Shown: piece by piece, positions 45,501 through 57,209 of the stretch
Numbering within the stretch: the first letter of the stretch is position 1
Layout of the letters: each line of letters opens with the position of its first letter
NCBI RefSeq assembly: GCF_011386835.1
Contig: NC_088797.1
Span: forward strand, 63,079,587 to 63,143,586
Source of the DNA: Chrysemys picta bellii
Taxonomy: Eukaryota; Chordata; Testudines; Emydidae
DNA: 64,000 nucleotides
Direction of reading: 5' to 3'
The notes under the pieces: model-generated
Told to the model about the DNA's origin: nothing
Database searches by the model: none
Seen by the model: only the letters and a program-made list of their open reading frames with translations
Program-made: the position numbers and the translations under genes

Positions 45501-45946
45501 TAGCAGGGCCTGAGTGAGGGAAGATATCCACGTTTTAAGGGCCTAACTGGCTCCTACTACTTCAGTTGACTGCCTGTTCTCCTCAAGTGGGTTCAGGGAA
45601 GCAGCAGGAAACAGGAAGCTCCCTGAGAAGCTGGTGTTAATCAGTCCAGGCTCCTGGGGGTGCTTGAGAGGTACATAAGAGGCTCCTCCTCTTCTCTCTC
45701 CCTGCAGCTCCTGCTGCTTTCTGTTATTCCCTCTTACCTTTTCTCCTGCCTGCCTACCTATGTCTCTTGTGTCCTCCTTCCTCCAGCACAGCACTCCACC
45801 ATCTCTGTGCATCTAGAGCAGAGAGAATACATATGCACCAGCAGCAGACACAATTTTCTACACTCTGGGTCCTAGTGGCCCCTCACCCCCACAGTCTGGC
45901 ACCTGAGGTGGCCATCTCAGTTCACCTCATGGTAAGGCCAGACCTG
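42566..45946 (-). mobile_element. Nearly full-length hAT DNA transposon with 8-bp target duplication
   Basis: The left end CAGGGACGACCC and, read on the other strand, the right end CAGGTCTGGCC are short imperfect inverted repeats of hAT type. Farther in, GGCACCTGAGG (left) and CCTCAGGTGCC (right, other strand) also match. The 8 bp outside are 'ccagggac' (42558-42565) and 'gcagggac' (45947-45954), matching at 7 of 8 positions, the expected hAT footprint. The 3.38-kb unit carries one transposase gene on the minus strand. No other insertion is seen in it. Confidence 0.88.
42846..45432 (-). pseudogene. hAT transposase of the ZMYM1/TTF-type group (frameshifted)
   Basis: The probable start is the Met at 45432 (MSERRKRPSGAAF). 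A frameshift near 45150 leads to HYWHEIPNGDKVER, then a second near 44970 leads to a TTF-type zinc-finger remnant ending FCCKLFQ, followed by NLARNLACHEKAANHQRAFH. The RNase H-like core follows: YNSVILDCTPDISHTEQMTL contains the first catalytic Asp region, a stop occurs at 44257, and GIAIADMRGQRYDNSANMRG follows with the second. A stop after LKPLSAT (43867), a stop at 43558 and a frameshift near 43620 separate the last part. The C-terminal hAT dimerisation domain is intact at about 43090-42870: FPVTVASGECSFSKLKLIKT and LRTTMTQERL. The enzyme would cut and paste the element; this copy is dead but the domains are complete. Confidence 0.9.
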
Positions 45947-45954
45947 GCAGGGAC

Positions 45955-46330
45955 CCTCAGTCCAGCAATCATGATCTGCTTACACCCAGACCTCCTTGCT
46001 ATTTTCATGTGCTCCTTCCTACTTTTCTCCTCTGGGAGAGCCCTTCCCTCAGGGCCAGGACCCCAGGGCTGCTCCTCTCCCCCTGGTTTCCTCCTCTTCC
46101 TCCCTAAGGCCAGAGAGGGACAGACGGCCCCCACACTGTAGCCCCTTCTGCTGCCAACTTCTTGGCTTTATCATAGTCCCATCTGTTCCTCCTTGGTTGG
46201 GCTCTGTCCCCAATCAGGGGTTGCTTAGCCAGTCTCAGTCCCCTCAGCTGTGGCCTATCAAGTTAATTGGCCCCTTTCTCAGCCTCATTAACCTTTCAAG
46301 GCGGGAGTGGGGTGAACACTCCATCACATA
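45955..46330 (-). repeat. LTR-like dispersed sequence (tentative)
   Basis: The stretch ending 'ggtgaacactccatcacata', with 'caagttaattggcccctttc' inside, resembles an LTR read backwards. It shares wording with 61190-61760 ('ggttaattggagacagctg'). No internal retroviral or Gypsy coding sequence lies beside it, so it would be a solo LTR or fragment. Confidence 0.35.
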
Positions 46331-46794
46331 AGAATTGCAGTATTCCTTACCAAACTGGGCATCTGATCTAGATGCCAGAGCAAAGGAATAATGTTTTGTG
46401 AAGGTAGGAATCCAGCTCCAAATAGCAGCTCTACAGGGCTCTAATATGGGGTACTAGCAGCTGAAAGCCCAGCTGTTGCATGGGTGTAATTCATAAAGAT
46501 GTGTATAAGAACACCCAGGATGGATGCTGTTGTTTCCATGTGTGGTGTTGCAGTGAGCGGTGTTGCTGTTTGTATGTGCACCCCAGTTTGTGCACAGCGC
46601 TACCCCCTGGCTGGTGGCACAGATCCCTCTTTGTTACCCTATGGAGCTGCTACTCCCTCATTCTCTGAGCAGGCTTCACATTCCCACCACCCACAAACCT
46701 TGGGCTCCAGCATCCCACTTGGGTCTGGTAGGGGCCAGTGATGACTGAACCTTGGGATGTTCTGAACAAAAAGGAAATGTCTGCGCTGGATTTG
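46331..46794. other. No recognised feature
   Basis: Short non-coding stretch with overlapping chance frames at 46480-46748. Confidence 0.4.
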
Positions 46795-47252
46795 AAAATC
46801 CATGACAGAGAGTCTCAGAGCCTGGGTTGACAGACTAGAGCTCGCCCTACAGTGCTAAAAACAGCTGTGCAGGGAGCCCAGGGAAGATCAGGGAGTGTGG
46901 TAGGCTTCCGAGTGACATGGAGACAGAGTCCATGGACAATCAGAAGTGGGTGTGAGTGTGGCCAAGGGGCCTCAGCACTTCCCAGGTTCGTTGGGAGGTA
47001 GTGGGGATGAGGTTATCTGTGGAGTTGGCACTTTGTGCCCCCTTGGTTCTGCTCAGGCTAGAGCCCAGGGTCTGAAACCTGGTGAGGGGGGTGGTCCTCA
47101 GAGCCTTGGCTCCAGCCTGAGCAGAATGTCTACACAGTTATTTTTAGCCTCATAGCGCAACCCCAAAAAGCTCATGTCAGTTCACCCGGGCTCTGAGACT
47201 CGCTGCCATAAGTTTGGGTTTTTTTCCTGCAATGTAGACATACCCTATAGGG
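46795..47252. repeat. MITE-like DNA element
   Basis: The right end reads 'cctgcaatgtagacataccc', whose complement starts GGGTATGTCTACATTGCAGG, a terminus of the same style as those at 16972 and 56946. 'gagtctcagagcctgggttg' near the left is repeated inverted as 'cacccgggctctgagactcg' near 47185-47205. The left terminus is degraded. Confidence 0.55.
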
Positions 47253-47429
47253 CTAGAACAACACCTCTGCCTAGACTATCCCAACCCCTGTCCTATTGCT
47301 CTCATGCTGTGGCACCATCAGGGGCATGGAGAGTCATGGAGAGGCCTGTAGTTTTAATTTCTCTATGCCTGAGCTCCTCATGGAGGTAATAACCCTTCCA
47401 CAGCACTTGGAAATTGTGTCCATACAATA

Positions 47430-47945
47430 AAAAGAGTGTTGAAAAACTGGAGAGGGCTCAGAGAAGATCCACAAGAACAATTTGAGATCTGGGAAACCAG
47501 CCTCAGAGTGAGGAGCTTCTGAAGCTCAATTTATGTAGCTTATCAAAGAGTTAAGAACTGACTACCATGCTGTATGAGTCTTCTCCTTCCCCAGGACAAG
47601 ATTTCTGATAGTAGAGGGTTTGTTAACCTAGCAAAGGCAGGACAAGATTCAGTGGCTAGATGCTGAAATTAGAGACAAACTCAGACTAGAAATAAGACAC
47701 ACATTTTTAACAGCAAGGGGAATTAACCATTGGAACAGCTGACCCAGGGACCTGGTGGATTCTCCATTACTTGAAGCCTTTAAATTGAGATTGGACATCT
47801 CTCTTTGCAAAATATATGCTCTAGCTCAGCCATAGATTATGTGCTCATTGCAGGACTCGATGGATGAGGTTCTCTGGACTATGACATGCAGGGTCAGACT
47901 AGATTGTCACAAGGGTCTTTTCTGACCTCAACATCTGTGAATCTG
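47430..47945 (+). mobile_element. Older CR1/L3-like LINE 3' fragment
   Basis: Plus-strand words include 'aactggagagggctcagaga', 'gggaattaaccattggaaca', 'ctggtggattctccattact' and a 3' end 'cttttctgacctcaacatct'. These are the RT C terminus and 3' UTR of the same old LINE branch as 5776-6065. Stops interrupt every frame. Confidence 0.75.
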
Positions 47946-50228
47946 TAATGTCGCTGAGAGCCATATGGGTAAATTCTGATCTCAGCTACACTAGTGTAAA
48001 TCTGGAGTCACTTCACGGAATTCAGGGGAGTTTCTTCAGATTTGCACCTCAGTAGTGGAGTTAAATTCCGTTGCTCTTAGCTGACACGTTGTGCATTTTT
48101 ATTCGTTACAAAAAAACCTGCCTTTTCAGATCATGCCTTTTGATGATTTAAGTTACAATTTGTGGTTTTATATCCAGCCATTAACATGTCACCAGGACCC
48201 ATAAAACATGCTGTTTTTCCATGAGCAGCAATGGAATGTGCTCACCTTCCTCCTGATTTACAGGAGGCCCTGATCATGATGGATTATGTAAAAGCCTCAA
48301 GCCAAGCCAGTGGCTCTGCATTTGCAGTGAGCCAGGATTCTGCCAAACTGTATGAAGTTATATTCTAATCTTCTTCCAACTGGTCCCTCCCCCTGACTGG
48401 GGCTGCCAGCAGATGTGGTTTCAGATGTGGTTTCAGAGAGGCTTTGTGAATGCAAAGCAAAGGGTGCAGTCGCCTGGTGCTAGACTGGAGACGATAGGCG
48501 CTGTGGCGTGGGGGTGCTGGCCGCATTGGATTTTTAAAACCACGTGGCCTGATGGTCTTCATTCAGCCACTACTGATGCTACAGTGTTATTATTTATGTG
48601 TATGACAGTGGCACTCAGAGCTAGGACCAGGACTCGTTGTGCTAGGTACTGCACAACTGAGAGAATTCAGCACTACCGAAGTGTTCGTCCCAGCAGGCCT
48701 ATGGATTTCTGGGTTACATTGTGCCATGTTCCTGGCTGTCTGCTCTATACAGAAAGAGGAAATTATACTCTATTTTTCCATCAATGGCTTGATGAAGAGA
48801 GGGGAAAATGTCACTCTGAGCAATGAGTGTGGGTTAGTCCCCCTGCTCTGTCAGGGCTCTGGGTACGCAAGGAATTTCAGACCAATGAACCACATACTTT
48901 TGGCTTTTGCACATGCATGTTTGCTTTGGATTTTCTCAACACAGTTTGGATCAGACATTCAAAATGGCTTGCTCCCCAGGCTTTACTTGGTTTTACAGGT
49001 TTTGGAGCTTCAAATTGGTCTGACTGGGCAAACATTTGTATTGTCCAATTGGCGTGACGAGACTGGTGTATATCCTGCTCCTGACGCATGCTCATTTGTG
49101 GGGCCTGTTAGGAATTTTAATGCAGTCATGCATCTTGGAGCTTGGAGCTGTAGGTCTCTTAGGCAGACCACCGTGCATAGCTAAGAAACCTCTTTTACTT
49201 CTCCTTGACAGCATCTGCTCAGCACATTATCTTCCTTTGTAAAGCACACGCCCCTGCCCCAGGGGAGCCGAGCTCGGGCAGTTAGCACAAAAGGAACCAT
49301 TAGGTTTCTGTTCACCTGTTGGACATGCCAGAGCTAGGGTGTAAGTGCTTCCTGCAGGCCAAGTTCTTAATGGACATGAGAGGGAATCCTGCTGCTTGAG
49401 ACACAGATGAGTCAGGGTGTGGGCAGTCTGGTCTCCTCCTGCATCGAGACTCCCCTGAGCTCCTCTAGGCAAGTGTGGGGGGAGCAAACAAAGGGGTCAG
49501 TGAGAGTAACCGGGAGGGGGCTGAGACAGGAGGGAGAGAGAGAGTGAGTTGGGACGAGCCAGAGACAGAAAGATCCAACATGAGCTTGGAGGAGAGTGAG
49601 ACTGGGGTGGATGCCCAGTAGCATGGGAGGGAGTAAATAAGACAGCAGTCAGGGTGTAAGGACTGGGAGATGGGAATGAGGGTCCACCAATCGGGGCCAC
49701 GATCAGCTCCTCTGGTCAGTTCTAGCACGAGCGGCTAGGGCTGGTCAAACAGCAGACCCAGCAACATTATTCAACAGTGTTATGGTGCAGCTGAATAGCA
49801 GCCCAGGGGCTGTAGTGCTGTTCACATAGTGGAGAAGCATTTCTCAAATAATGGTTCAGCACAGCCCTGGAGAATTCCCTTTGGAATATGTCAATTGACC
49901 AGTGCCCATCCAGCCTCGCTGTTGCTCTGTTCTGCAGTGCACCTCCTGCAGATGTAGGTCTGGTGTAACGCTGCTAACTAGCTGAGGAGTTGGGGGGCCT
50001 GTGATTTCACAGTACACCCATTGTGGGCATGTCATAGAGTATCCCTTGCCAGCAGCACGTCCTTCTAAGCTCCACACTTCTAGACTCACACCAGGAAGCC
50101 CCATGTTTTATTTGTTCTCCATAGAATCTTTGGGTCTGATTTTTACTTCATTCACACCAGTGTAGAACCGGGCTCACTCCATTGGGGTTGAATATATTTA
50201 TCCAGTATGGAGCAGGGCACAAAGGCTG
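47946..50228. other. Mainly unrecognised DNA with short old repeats
   Basis: 47965-48065 carries the 'cactagtgtaaatctggagt' motif also seen at 9285 and 58281. 48588-48655 ('ggactcgttgtgctaggtac') looks like a fragment of a common amniote retroelement. 49495-49560 is GA-rich. The 181-residue frame at 48639-49184 has no recognisable domain. Confidence 0.4.
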
Positions 50229-50236
50229 GTCTAGCA

Positions 50237-50609
50237 TAGGGGTGGCCAACCTATGGCTCCGGAGCTGCATGCGGATCTTCAGAGGCTAATATGGCTCCAT
50301 GCATAGGTGCTGGCTCCAGGGCTGGAGTTACAGATCCTAACTTTCCAATGTGCTGGGGGTTGCTCACTACTCAACCCCCTGCTCTGCCCCAGGCTCTGCC
50401 CCCACTCCACCCCTTACCCCAAGGCCCCTGCCCCCGAGCCTGCCATGCCCTCACTCCTCCCCCTCCCCCACAGAGCCTCCTGCGCATGCAAAACAGCTGA
50501 TTGCAGCAGGCAGGAGGCGCTGGAGGGCTGCTGACGTATTACTGTGGCTCTTTGGCAATGTACATTGGTAAATTCTGGCTCCTTCTCCGGCTCAGGTTGG
50601 CCACCCCTG
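50237..50609. mobile_element. hAT MITE, 373 bp, with perfect 8-bp target duplication
   Basis: The left end TAGGGGTGGCCAACC and right end GGTTGGCCACCCCTG pair at 14 of 15 positions. GTCTAGCA lies on both sides (50229-50236 and 50610-50617) without mismatch. The interior is C-rich with no transposase. The ends differ from those of the 42566-45946 hAT, so a different hAT enzyme moved it. Confidence 0.92.
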
Positions 50610-50770
50610 GTCTAGCAGCTAGCGCTGGACATAAAGACCTGGATTCAGTTCACGGTTCAGGCACTAGCTTCTTGTGTGACCTTGAACAAGTCACTTTATC
50701 TCCCTTGTTCCCATCTATAAAATAGCGGTAAATACTTCCTGGCCCGCCAGGGTCCTGAGGGCACTAAGTC
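50610..50770 (+). mobile_element. MIR-type SINE fragment
   Basis: 'gcactagcttcttgtgtgac' followed by 'cttgaacaagtcactttatc' and 'cccatctataaaatagcggt' are the core and tail words of MIR, an old tRNA-derived SINE of amniotes. It is truncated at its 5' end near the hAT MITE target site. Confidence 0.75.
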
Positions 50771-50955
50771 TGTAAGAGCCATTGCTGGAGGCAATCTTCT
50801 TCACTTGGTTGCATGGGATCATTGCAGGTATTAGCTGTGTGACAGGACTAGCTGGAGCTTGGTTGGTGGTTCAGGTACACAGTTTAAAGCAGCCACTGCA
50901 GAAGCTGCTTAGTAATTTTCCGCTAAAGTTAATAAGAAATCCCAGAAATAATATA

Positions 50956-51085
50956 GGTTTCAGAGTAGCAGCCGTGTTAGTCTGTATCCGCAAAAAGAAG
51001 AACAGGAGTACTTGTGGCACCTTAGAGACTAACAAATTTATTAGAGCATAAGCTTTCGTGGACTACAGCCCACTTCTTCGGATTC
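50956..51085 (-). repeat. Turtle dispersed retroelement tail, possibly Penelope-like
   Basis: 'gtttcagagtagcagccgtg' to 'tcgtggactacagcccactt' is a phrase I remember as very common in turtle genomes, read here backwards ('gcttatgctctaataaattt' on the minus strand). The tail is well preserved, so the insertion is probably recent. The family assignment is from memory. Confidence 0.5.
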
Positions 51086-53376
51086 TTTTTGAGAAATAAT
51101 ATAAACAACTGCTCTGTCTGCGTGGGCATTTCTACAACACTCCTCACTAATGCGACTGAATCGAATGTACATTCCCTCACTGAATCCTTTCCCCAGTCCT
51201 CAGGGAAGCCCAGAGCAAAACAGTTGAAGGCTCCTTTCCCCTCTATCAGAATGAATCAGTAGCTATTAATGCTGAAGCAACAGGTCTCCATATGCTAACT
51301 GCTTAGTCAGTACAGAACAGGGCGTGGCCTGGGGCCAGGGAACCCTGAGAGGAGCTACCAGAGCAGAGCAGATCAAAAAATGCAATTTTCTTCTATCCAT
51401 CAATATTTAGGGCTTGGTGGGGGAAGGCACAGGTAGGGTGAGTCACAGTTTCCACCCATGCAGAGTGCTAGCACTGGGGTTGGTGCCAGCGCAGCTACAC
51501 CGATAGCTAAAATCCCCAGAGGAGAGATGCCCTCATGTCTGGCCAGCACCAAAGTATGGGGGCACCTCTAGAGCCAGGCCTTGGTAAAGGGAGGGATTAC
51601 ACTATCAGGACAATGTTAACTTAAAATCCACCTGGGATAGTTCACAAGCAACCTGAATTCTGACCCGTCAGCCATTGTTATGAATGAACTCCAGCGTGAG
51701 ATCAGCTTCCCTCATGAGACTTATGCCATCTGGAATAGTGGTAGTGTTGCAAGATTAGCACTAGGTCTAAACCAGAAATCAGGTCCCTTCTGGTTTTAGA
51801 CCCACCCCAGACCTCAAACCCCAGGCTGATCTAGAGATTCAAAGCCAAAGAACTCCCCGCCCAGATCCAGAAGGAGCCCAGTTACTGCCCGTGCCCTGTT
51901 CTGTGTGCAGGATCACCGTTGGACGGGTTCCCTCTCTTTTTCCTAACCACTGACAGACTCTGAGCCTCCTCAGTCCTGAAGTGAAGAGATTGGGCTGTTG
52001 TCTGTGAGGCAAACTGGAACATGAACCCCTCATTGATTCCTTGGGACAAACAGGGAGCAAGCTGTGGAAGTGGCTACAGTGACACTTTCCCAGTTACTCT
52101 GCCGAGTTCTCTGTTGAAGTTGGTTTTCTGTTTTAAATAGGTCATATGGCTATAATCAGAATTATGCAAATTGCATTGTTCACGGCCTACCCAGGGGGTT
52201 AAATGCTGCAATTAATAAATGTATTTTTAATGCTTTCAGCAACAACATGCCTTTCATCAACAATACTCCAAACTATTCCTCTATAAAGTACAGGAACTAA
52301 CTTTCCTTTCACTCAGCTGAGCTATTTGCGCAAGAACTCGGGGTCCTGCATCGCATGGATTTATTATCTGCCAGATAACTCCAGGCATTCCGGTAAACAA
52401 AGTAACCTTGTAGTGAGAATCAGGGCATGTTCCCCTTAGGGGGTTAGAGCATCATTTCAGCTAATTTCTTCCTCATGCACTTCCCCGATTCCTAGAGGAC
52501 TGAAGTTTTTCTTCTCATTAAAATAAACAGACAGAAAAGAAAACACTATGGGCCCAGCCCTGGTTCCATGGAACTCGCTGGGAGTCGCTGATTTCAGCAA
52601 ACCTGGGATCTGGCCGGGGCGGGGGGGGAGGGCTTTTGCCTGCCGCTCTCCTTCCAGAGCAGCATGTGGGGAGCCCATCAGGGCAGCAGGATATTGGGGT
52701 CAAGATGCATTGGGCAGATCCAAGAGGACACTGGGGCCCCCAGGGCTAGAAACGGGGCCATTCAAAGCGGGAGGGTCCATTTTCCCATTTTGTTGCCAAG
52801 TTTCCTATCTGTCTGCACTGGGAACCAAAACACCTGACACTTTCCTCTTGGTTCATTCTCTGCACACACACACACACACACGAATGCCCTCCAACACAAC
52901 CACACACATCCCATCCCATGCCCTCCCACGCCCAGCACACACTCTGTTCCCAGCCTCCTCCCTGTTATCTGAAGGAGCTGCCCATGGTGTGTTTCACTCA
53001 GGGACAGCACCCTCAGCCATGCAGCACATTCGCACGCCCGGGGTTCACTGAGGACCTGGTGGGTTTGTGCCCTGCTGGGAGAGGCATCATCTCAGGGCAG
53101 GGGATGGAAGCTGGCAGAGCTGTGGTGGGGGCGTGAGAGTCTGGTAGGCATGAGGGAGCTGGGCACAGGAGGGTTGAAGCAGCTGGGGTGGAGGGAGTGA
53201 GAAAAAAAAATGTGCCAACTCCTTCCTGTCACCCATCTGGCAAAGCCAAGCCCTTCCTCCTACACTGCCCCCATGTGGACAGGGTTGTGGGGGGAGAGGG
53301 AGAGCACTGGCTTCAGGATTCTGGCAGGGTGGGGAGGCTGCCTGAGAAGCTCTATGGGGGAGTGGGGAGCCAGAGT

Positions 53377-53378
<2 letters not shown>
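51086..53378. other. No gene; one short CA repeat
   Basis: A (CA)n run of about 18 bp lies at 52863-52880. A G-rich run is at 52618-52630. The remainder, including 52080-52500, shows no known repeat, and the open frames are chance-like. Confidence 0.4.

Positions 53379-53421
<43 letters not shown>
53379..53421. repeat. (CA)n microsatellite, about 21 units
   Basis: Uninterrupted ACAC repeat of about 42 bp. Long pure CA runs are usually length-variable between individuals. Confidence 0.97.
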
Positions 53422-53423
<2 letters not shown>

Positions 53424-54051
53424 AACATTCTGGCTTCTAGAGACTCAGGGTCCCTGTTTCACAGCCACAACCCCCATACCTATCATGCCACCAAAGTGCT
53501 CCTTCTATTGTGCCGGCTGGCCTGTGCCCGGCACTCAGCAGGTTTGCTATTCACTTCAGCTAGCAAGGCAGATACCCTGGCCAGTTTCCAAGAAGAATTA
53601 GATGCCTGCAAAAGAGAATAGCATGTACACAGACAACACCTTTGCTCCAAGAGTTTCTGTCATTATGTTAAATGCTGTATTTTCCCTATCTCCTTCAATG
53701 GTCCCCTGTTAGGCCAACCAGCTCTTCTTTATAAATTTCCCCTTAAAAGAATACAGAGCCGAACTCTGAGCAATAACAATGAAAATGGAGCCTTATTTTT
53801 ACAATAACTCCCGAGGAAGAGCAGGGGAGAGAGCTGAATGATTCAGACATATACAGATCAGCTGGTCTGAGCCACATGCATCCTTGGGCATTAATGGGTT
53901 TTGTTAATGAACATACTGTACTTCTGAGAACTATCATGATAATTAAATACTGGACAAGTGCTGAAAGGCTGGAAGGAAGAAAGTGCTAGTCTTCAAAAAA
54001 GGGAAGAATGGAAATACCTGTTCCTAATTCTGTCCCAAGGAAACAAATGTT
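53422..54051. other. No recognised feature
   Basis: AT-richer non-coding sequence. 53690-53935 looks unique and is a possible conserved non-coding stretch. Confidence 0.3.
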
Positions 54052-54190
54052 CAGACTTTAAGGCCAGAAGGGACCATTGTGATCATCTAGTCTGATCTCC
54101 TGCACATTGCAGGCCACAGAACCTCGCCCACCCACTCCTGTAATAGACCCCTAACCTCTGGCTGAAGACTTGAGTTAAAAAGACTTACCT
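54052..54190 (-). mobile_element. CR1 LINE 3' UTR fragment (minus)
   Basis: 'ttaaggccagaagggaccat' and 'gatcatctagtctgatctcc' are the reverse complement of a CR1 tail, similar to 18138-18200. Only the 3' end is present. Confidence 0.8.
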
Positions 54191-55094
54191 AAAGCTAAAT
54201 TACCTAGAAAAGTACCTTTTAAAGAGGTCAAATACTCTCCTTGAGTAGTCTTTCCCTGCTCAGTTCATACCTTTCAGCTGTTTTTAACTTCTTACTGTAG
54301 ACAGTAAACATGATAATTATATAATGAAACAATGGCATAAAATCATTAATGCACAAAAAATGGAAATGCCTCCAGTTCTAAATACTTTAACTCTCTTGTT
54401 ATTTAAAAATGACCATGAAATACTCATGGATCAAGTTAAGGAGATTTTCACAATTCTTTCCTCGAATTAAATAATTCTATTTTGTTTCATGGTTAAATGA
54501 TAACAGACAAATAGGCTCCCAGGTTGAAGTATGGTTTTAGAATGGTTTGTTTCTTAAAGCTGTTGCCATTAGTCCTTTAAACATTTCCATAACAATCAAA
54601 CATCACGTCCATTGTTTTGTCTTTTAAGTCATTTACAATGCATACTTCAGGGACTTATATTGCAAAACACTGACACTAGTAAAAACGAAAGCTAAATTAA
54701 CTCTGACTTTTGCCGTTTTTCCAGTTTGACCTAAATAATGTGGTAACACAAAGTTAGGAAAGCCAAAGGGAACGATGCATGTTCTGGGTTCCCACCGACA
54801 TCTTGACTTCGGTGTTTGATCTTGAATTTAATGAGACAACCACTTTTGGGGCATCATTTTTTCTCATGTCCTAGAAAACCTAATTCTGTACCAAACCAGC
54901 ATAACAACTGACGGGTTTTATGGTGCTTCTCTTCTGCTTTACCTCATGACACACTCATATGGAGAGAACTTACTTCAGCCACGATTTGGAGAGGAAACAA
55001 GTGCTGAGATCCCCTCTTATCCCTCCCCTCATCGAAACCAGATTGTTCCGCCTCAGTCCCAGCTAGCACTTAACACAAGAGCCACATTCACACA
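54191..55094. other. No recognised feature
   Basis: AT-rich DNA without open frames of note or known repeats. Confidence 0.4.
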
Positions 55095-55765
55095 TACAGA
55101 GATTATCAGAAGTGGGGTTTACGGCCCAAAGCCTCACAGGGATTCAGGTACCTATTGATATCTATGGGAGTTAGGCACCCTAACACCTTTAAGGATTGGG
55201 GCCTAAAGCCCCAATTCAGCAAAGCACTTATGCCCAGATCCATAAAAGCCCTTAAGTGCTAACTGCCACAGTAGGGTGCCCAAGTCAAACACTGACCACC
55301 ACTGAGATCCGCAAAACCCCTGCTCAGCTGCTACCTACCTCTGTAGGTGCCTAAAATCCCTCAGTGTCTAAATTTCTGCCATTTGAGTCCTCCGGATGCC
55401 TACGTTTCTACCAATGGGCATGCAGATGCCTCAGTCCTCATGGCCAGCGTTTATCTAAGCCCTGGTGGGATCCTCAGACTACATATTTCCCCATCTATCT
55501 TGCCTGCAGGGCCTGGTAGCACTCTCAGAGTACACCTACCTCCACACAAAAGGGCTGGGAGGTAAGGCTAACCCAGGCAGAGCATTCACCTAGAAGGTGG
55601 GGTGATCCCAGTTCAATTCCTGCCTCTGCCTGCTGTGGAGAAGGAATTTGAGCTTGGGTTCCCCACATCTCAGAAGAGTGCCCTTCCCCCTTGACTATGG
55701 GATATTCTGGTGAGGGTCTGTCTCCTGTTGAAGCTGTTCCACTGTGTATCACTAGTTAACCATGC
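55095..55765. repeat. Dispersed TAGGCACC-type repeat with tRNA-like phrase
   Basis: The left part repeats 'gttaggcaccctaac', 'gtaggtgcctaaaat' and similar words in both orientations, as at 32263-32480. The right part has 'gatcccagttcaattcctgc' (B-box-like) and 'ctgttgaagctgttccactg'. It may be one composite repeat or two adjacent ones. Confidence 0.45.
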
Positions 55766-56329
55766 ATTGGGACAAACAGAGTGAAAATGACCCTGGAGTG
55801 TCATGCGGGTTTAGGTGTATGCTCCAGGGCTTCTCTAAGTTTGCATAAGGCACCTTCCAGGCCATGCCCAATAAAAGGAGTAGTTTGCTTTGGTTTTTTC
55901 ATTTTTAAAACTGTGCCTGTGCCTTCGAGCCACTCCCTCTAGTGGGCCAGCAGCAGCACAGGCAGGGCCAGGAATTTGCCACAGGAAGAGGGAAAAAGGA
56001 GGAGTGAGGTGCAGAGAGAGAATCCCCCTTTTTGGCTAACTGTTGGATAGTCAGAGAAGCCTAAACCTGAGGGTCTTGGAGGAACTCCCTGTTGGGATTA
56101 GTGTGATGGCTGCCCAAGGCGTGAACATGGGCCCTCTAGAGCAAAGAACACACGCTGCTATACCGGGAGCTAAAAAGAGTCCAGCTCAGCAGGTGGGAAT
56201 GTAACAGACTCATCTCTTCTGGGGACTGGCACAAATGCGTGGGAGTGGGGGAACCTGCAACACACAGTCACCAGTGGGTCACAGTAGCTCAGGGCAGCTG
56301 GAGCTGCTCCGAACCTGAGAAATAATTTG
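55766..56329. other. No recognised feature
   Basis: Non-coding DNA; nothing recognised. Confidence 0.4.
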
Positions 56330-56640
56330 TCATGGGACATTAAAAAAAGAAAATTATTTTATCAAGATTTTCCACTCCCCCTCTCCCCCCAGTTTTTAAT
56401 GAGGAAAACTGAGCCTCCCCAAACTGAAGAGGAGTTTTTCAAAAAAAATGATCTAGGAAAAATAAATTTGTTTTTGAAAACAAGAACAGAAAATCTTCAC
56501 CAAAACCTAAGAAGTGTCACCAAAAGAATTCAGGTTCTGTTTCCCTTGCTTTTGTTGAAAATCTGGAAAACTTTCAAAAAAGTTCCACAGAGACATTTGT
56601 TCTCATTGAAATAACATTGTGTTGAAAAAATTTTGAGCAG
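56330..56640. repeat. AT-rich dispersed repeat
   Basis: GAAAA/TTTTC-rich block like those at 2886 and 9896. The 95-residue frame at 56327-56614 is Lys/Phe-rich because of this composition and has no domain. Confidence 0.4.
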
Positions 56641-56945
56641 CGCCAAGCATCTCCTGGGAAGAGGGCAGCAGGGTTATTTACTGGCAATGACTGTTGCTGT
56701 GAAATTGCAATTAGATTGTAAGAAGCTTCCTGAATTTGTGTTTCCGTGTGCCTCCATTCCCCTGCCTGCCCTCCCCTCCAGCGTGCCATGACTCTAACAG
56801 TGGTCTGACCGCCTGCCTTACGAACTTCAGCAACAAAATTCCAGTGGGCCTTCAAAGCAAAGCAGAAATACTCGTATGGAAAGGTACAGCGTAAGGGAAA
56901 CAAAACAAATGCTGATAACAGAGTCCTGATTACACCCTTTGCTAT

Positions 56946-57209
56946 GGATATGGCTGCACTTTGAGGTGGGGGTGTAATCCCCAGCTCAAGGAGACATACC
57001 CGCACTAGCACGCTAAGCGCTGAGTGTGGCCGTAGCTGTGTGTGTGGCTGGCTTCCCTGAGTATATAGAGTCTCTGACAGGGACATACTCAGGGCCCCTC
57101 CTACTGCCACGTGTACATGTCTAGTTTTAGCTACTAGCTCGATCAGTTAGCAAGGGTGTGCCTCCTCAAACTGGAAATTGCATCCCCAGCTCACAGTGTA
57201 GGCGTAGCC
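56946..57209. mobile_element. MITE with long imperfect inverted ends
   Basis: The left 55 bp (from 'ggatatggctgcactttgag') and the complement of the right 55 bp (from 'ggctacgcctacactgtgag') match at most positions, including TGGGG, CCAG and AGGAG words. 'ctat' flanks both sides. No frame. The left arm resembles that of 16972-17243. Confidence 0.72.

Noticed and set aside
48639..49184. 181-residue plus-strand frame
   Set aside because: No domain, hydrophobic composition explained by base content, and part of it overlaps an old retroelement fragment.
53188..53601. 137-residue plus-strand frame with a Thr-His repeat
   Set aside because: The repeat is the translation of the (CA)n microsatellite.
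56327..56614. 95-residue Lys/Phe-rich frame
   Set aside because: It is produced by the AT-rich GAAAA/TTTTC repeat.
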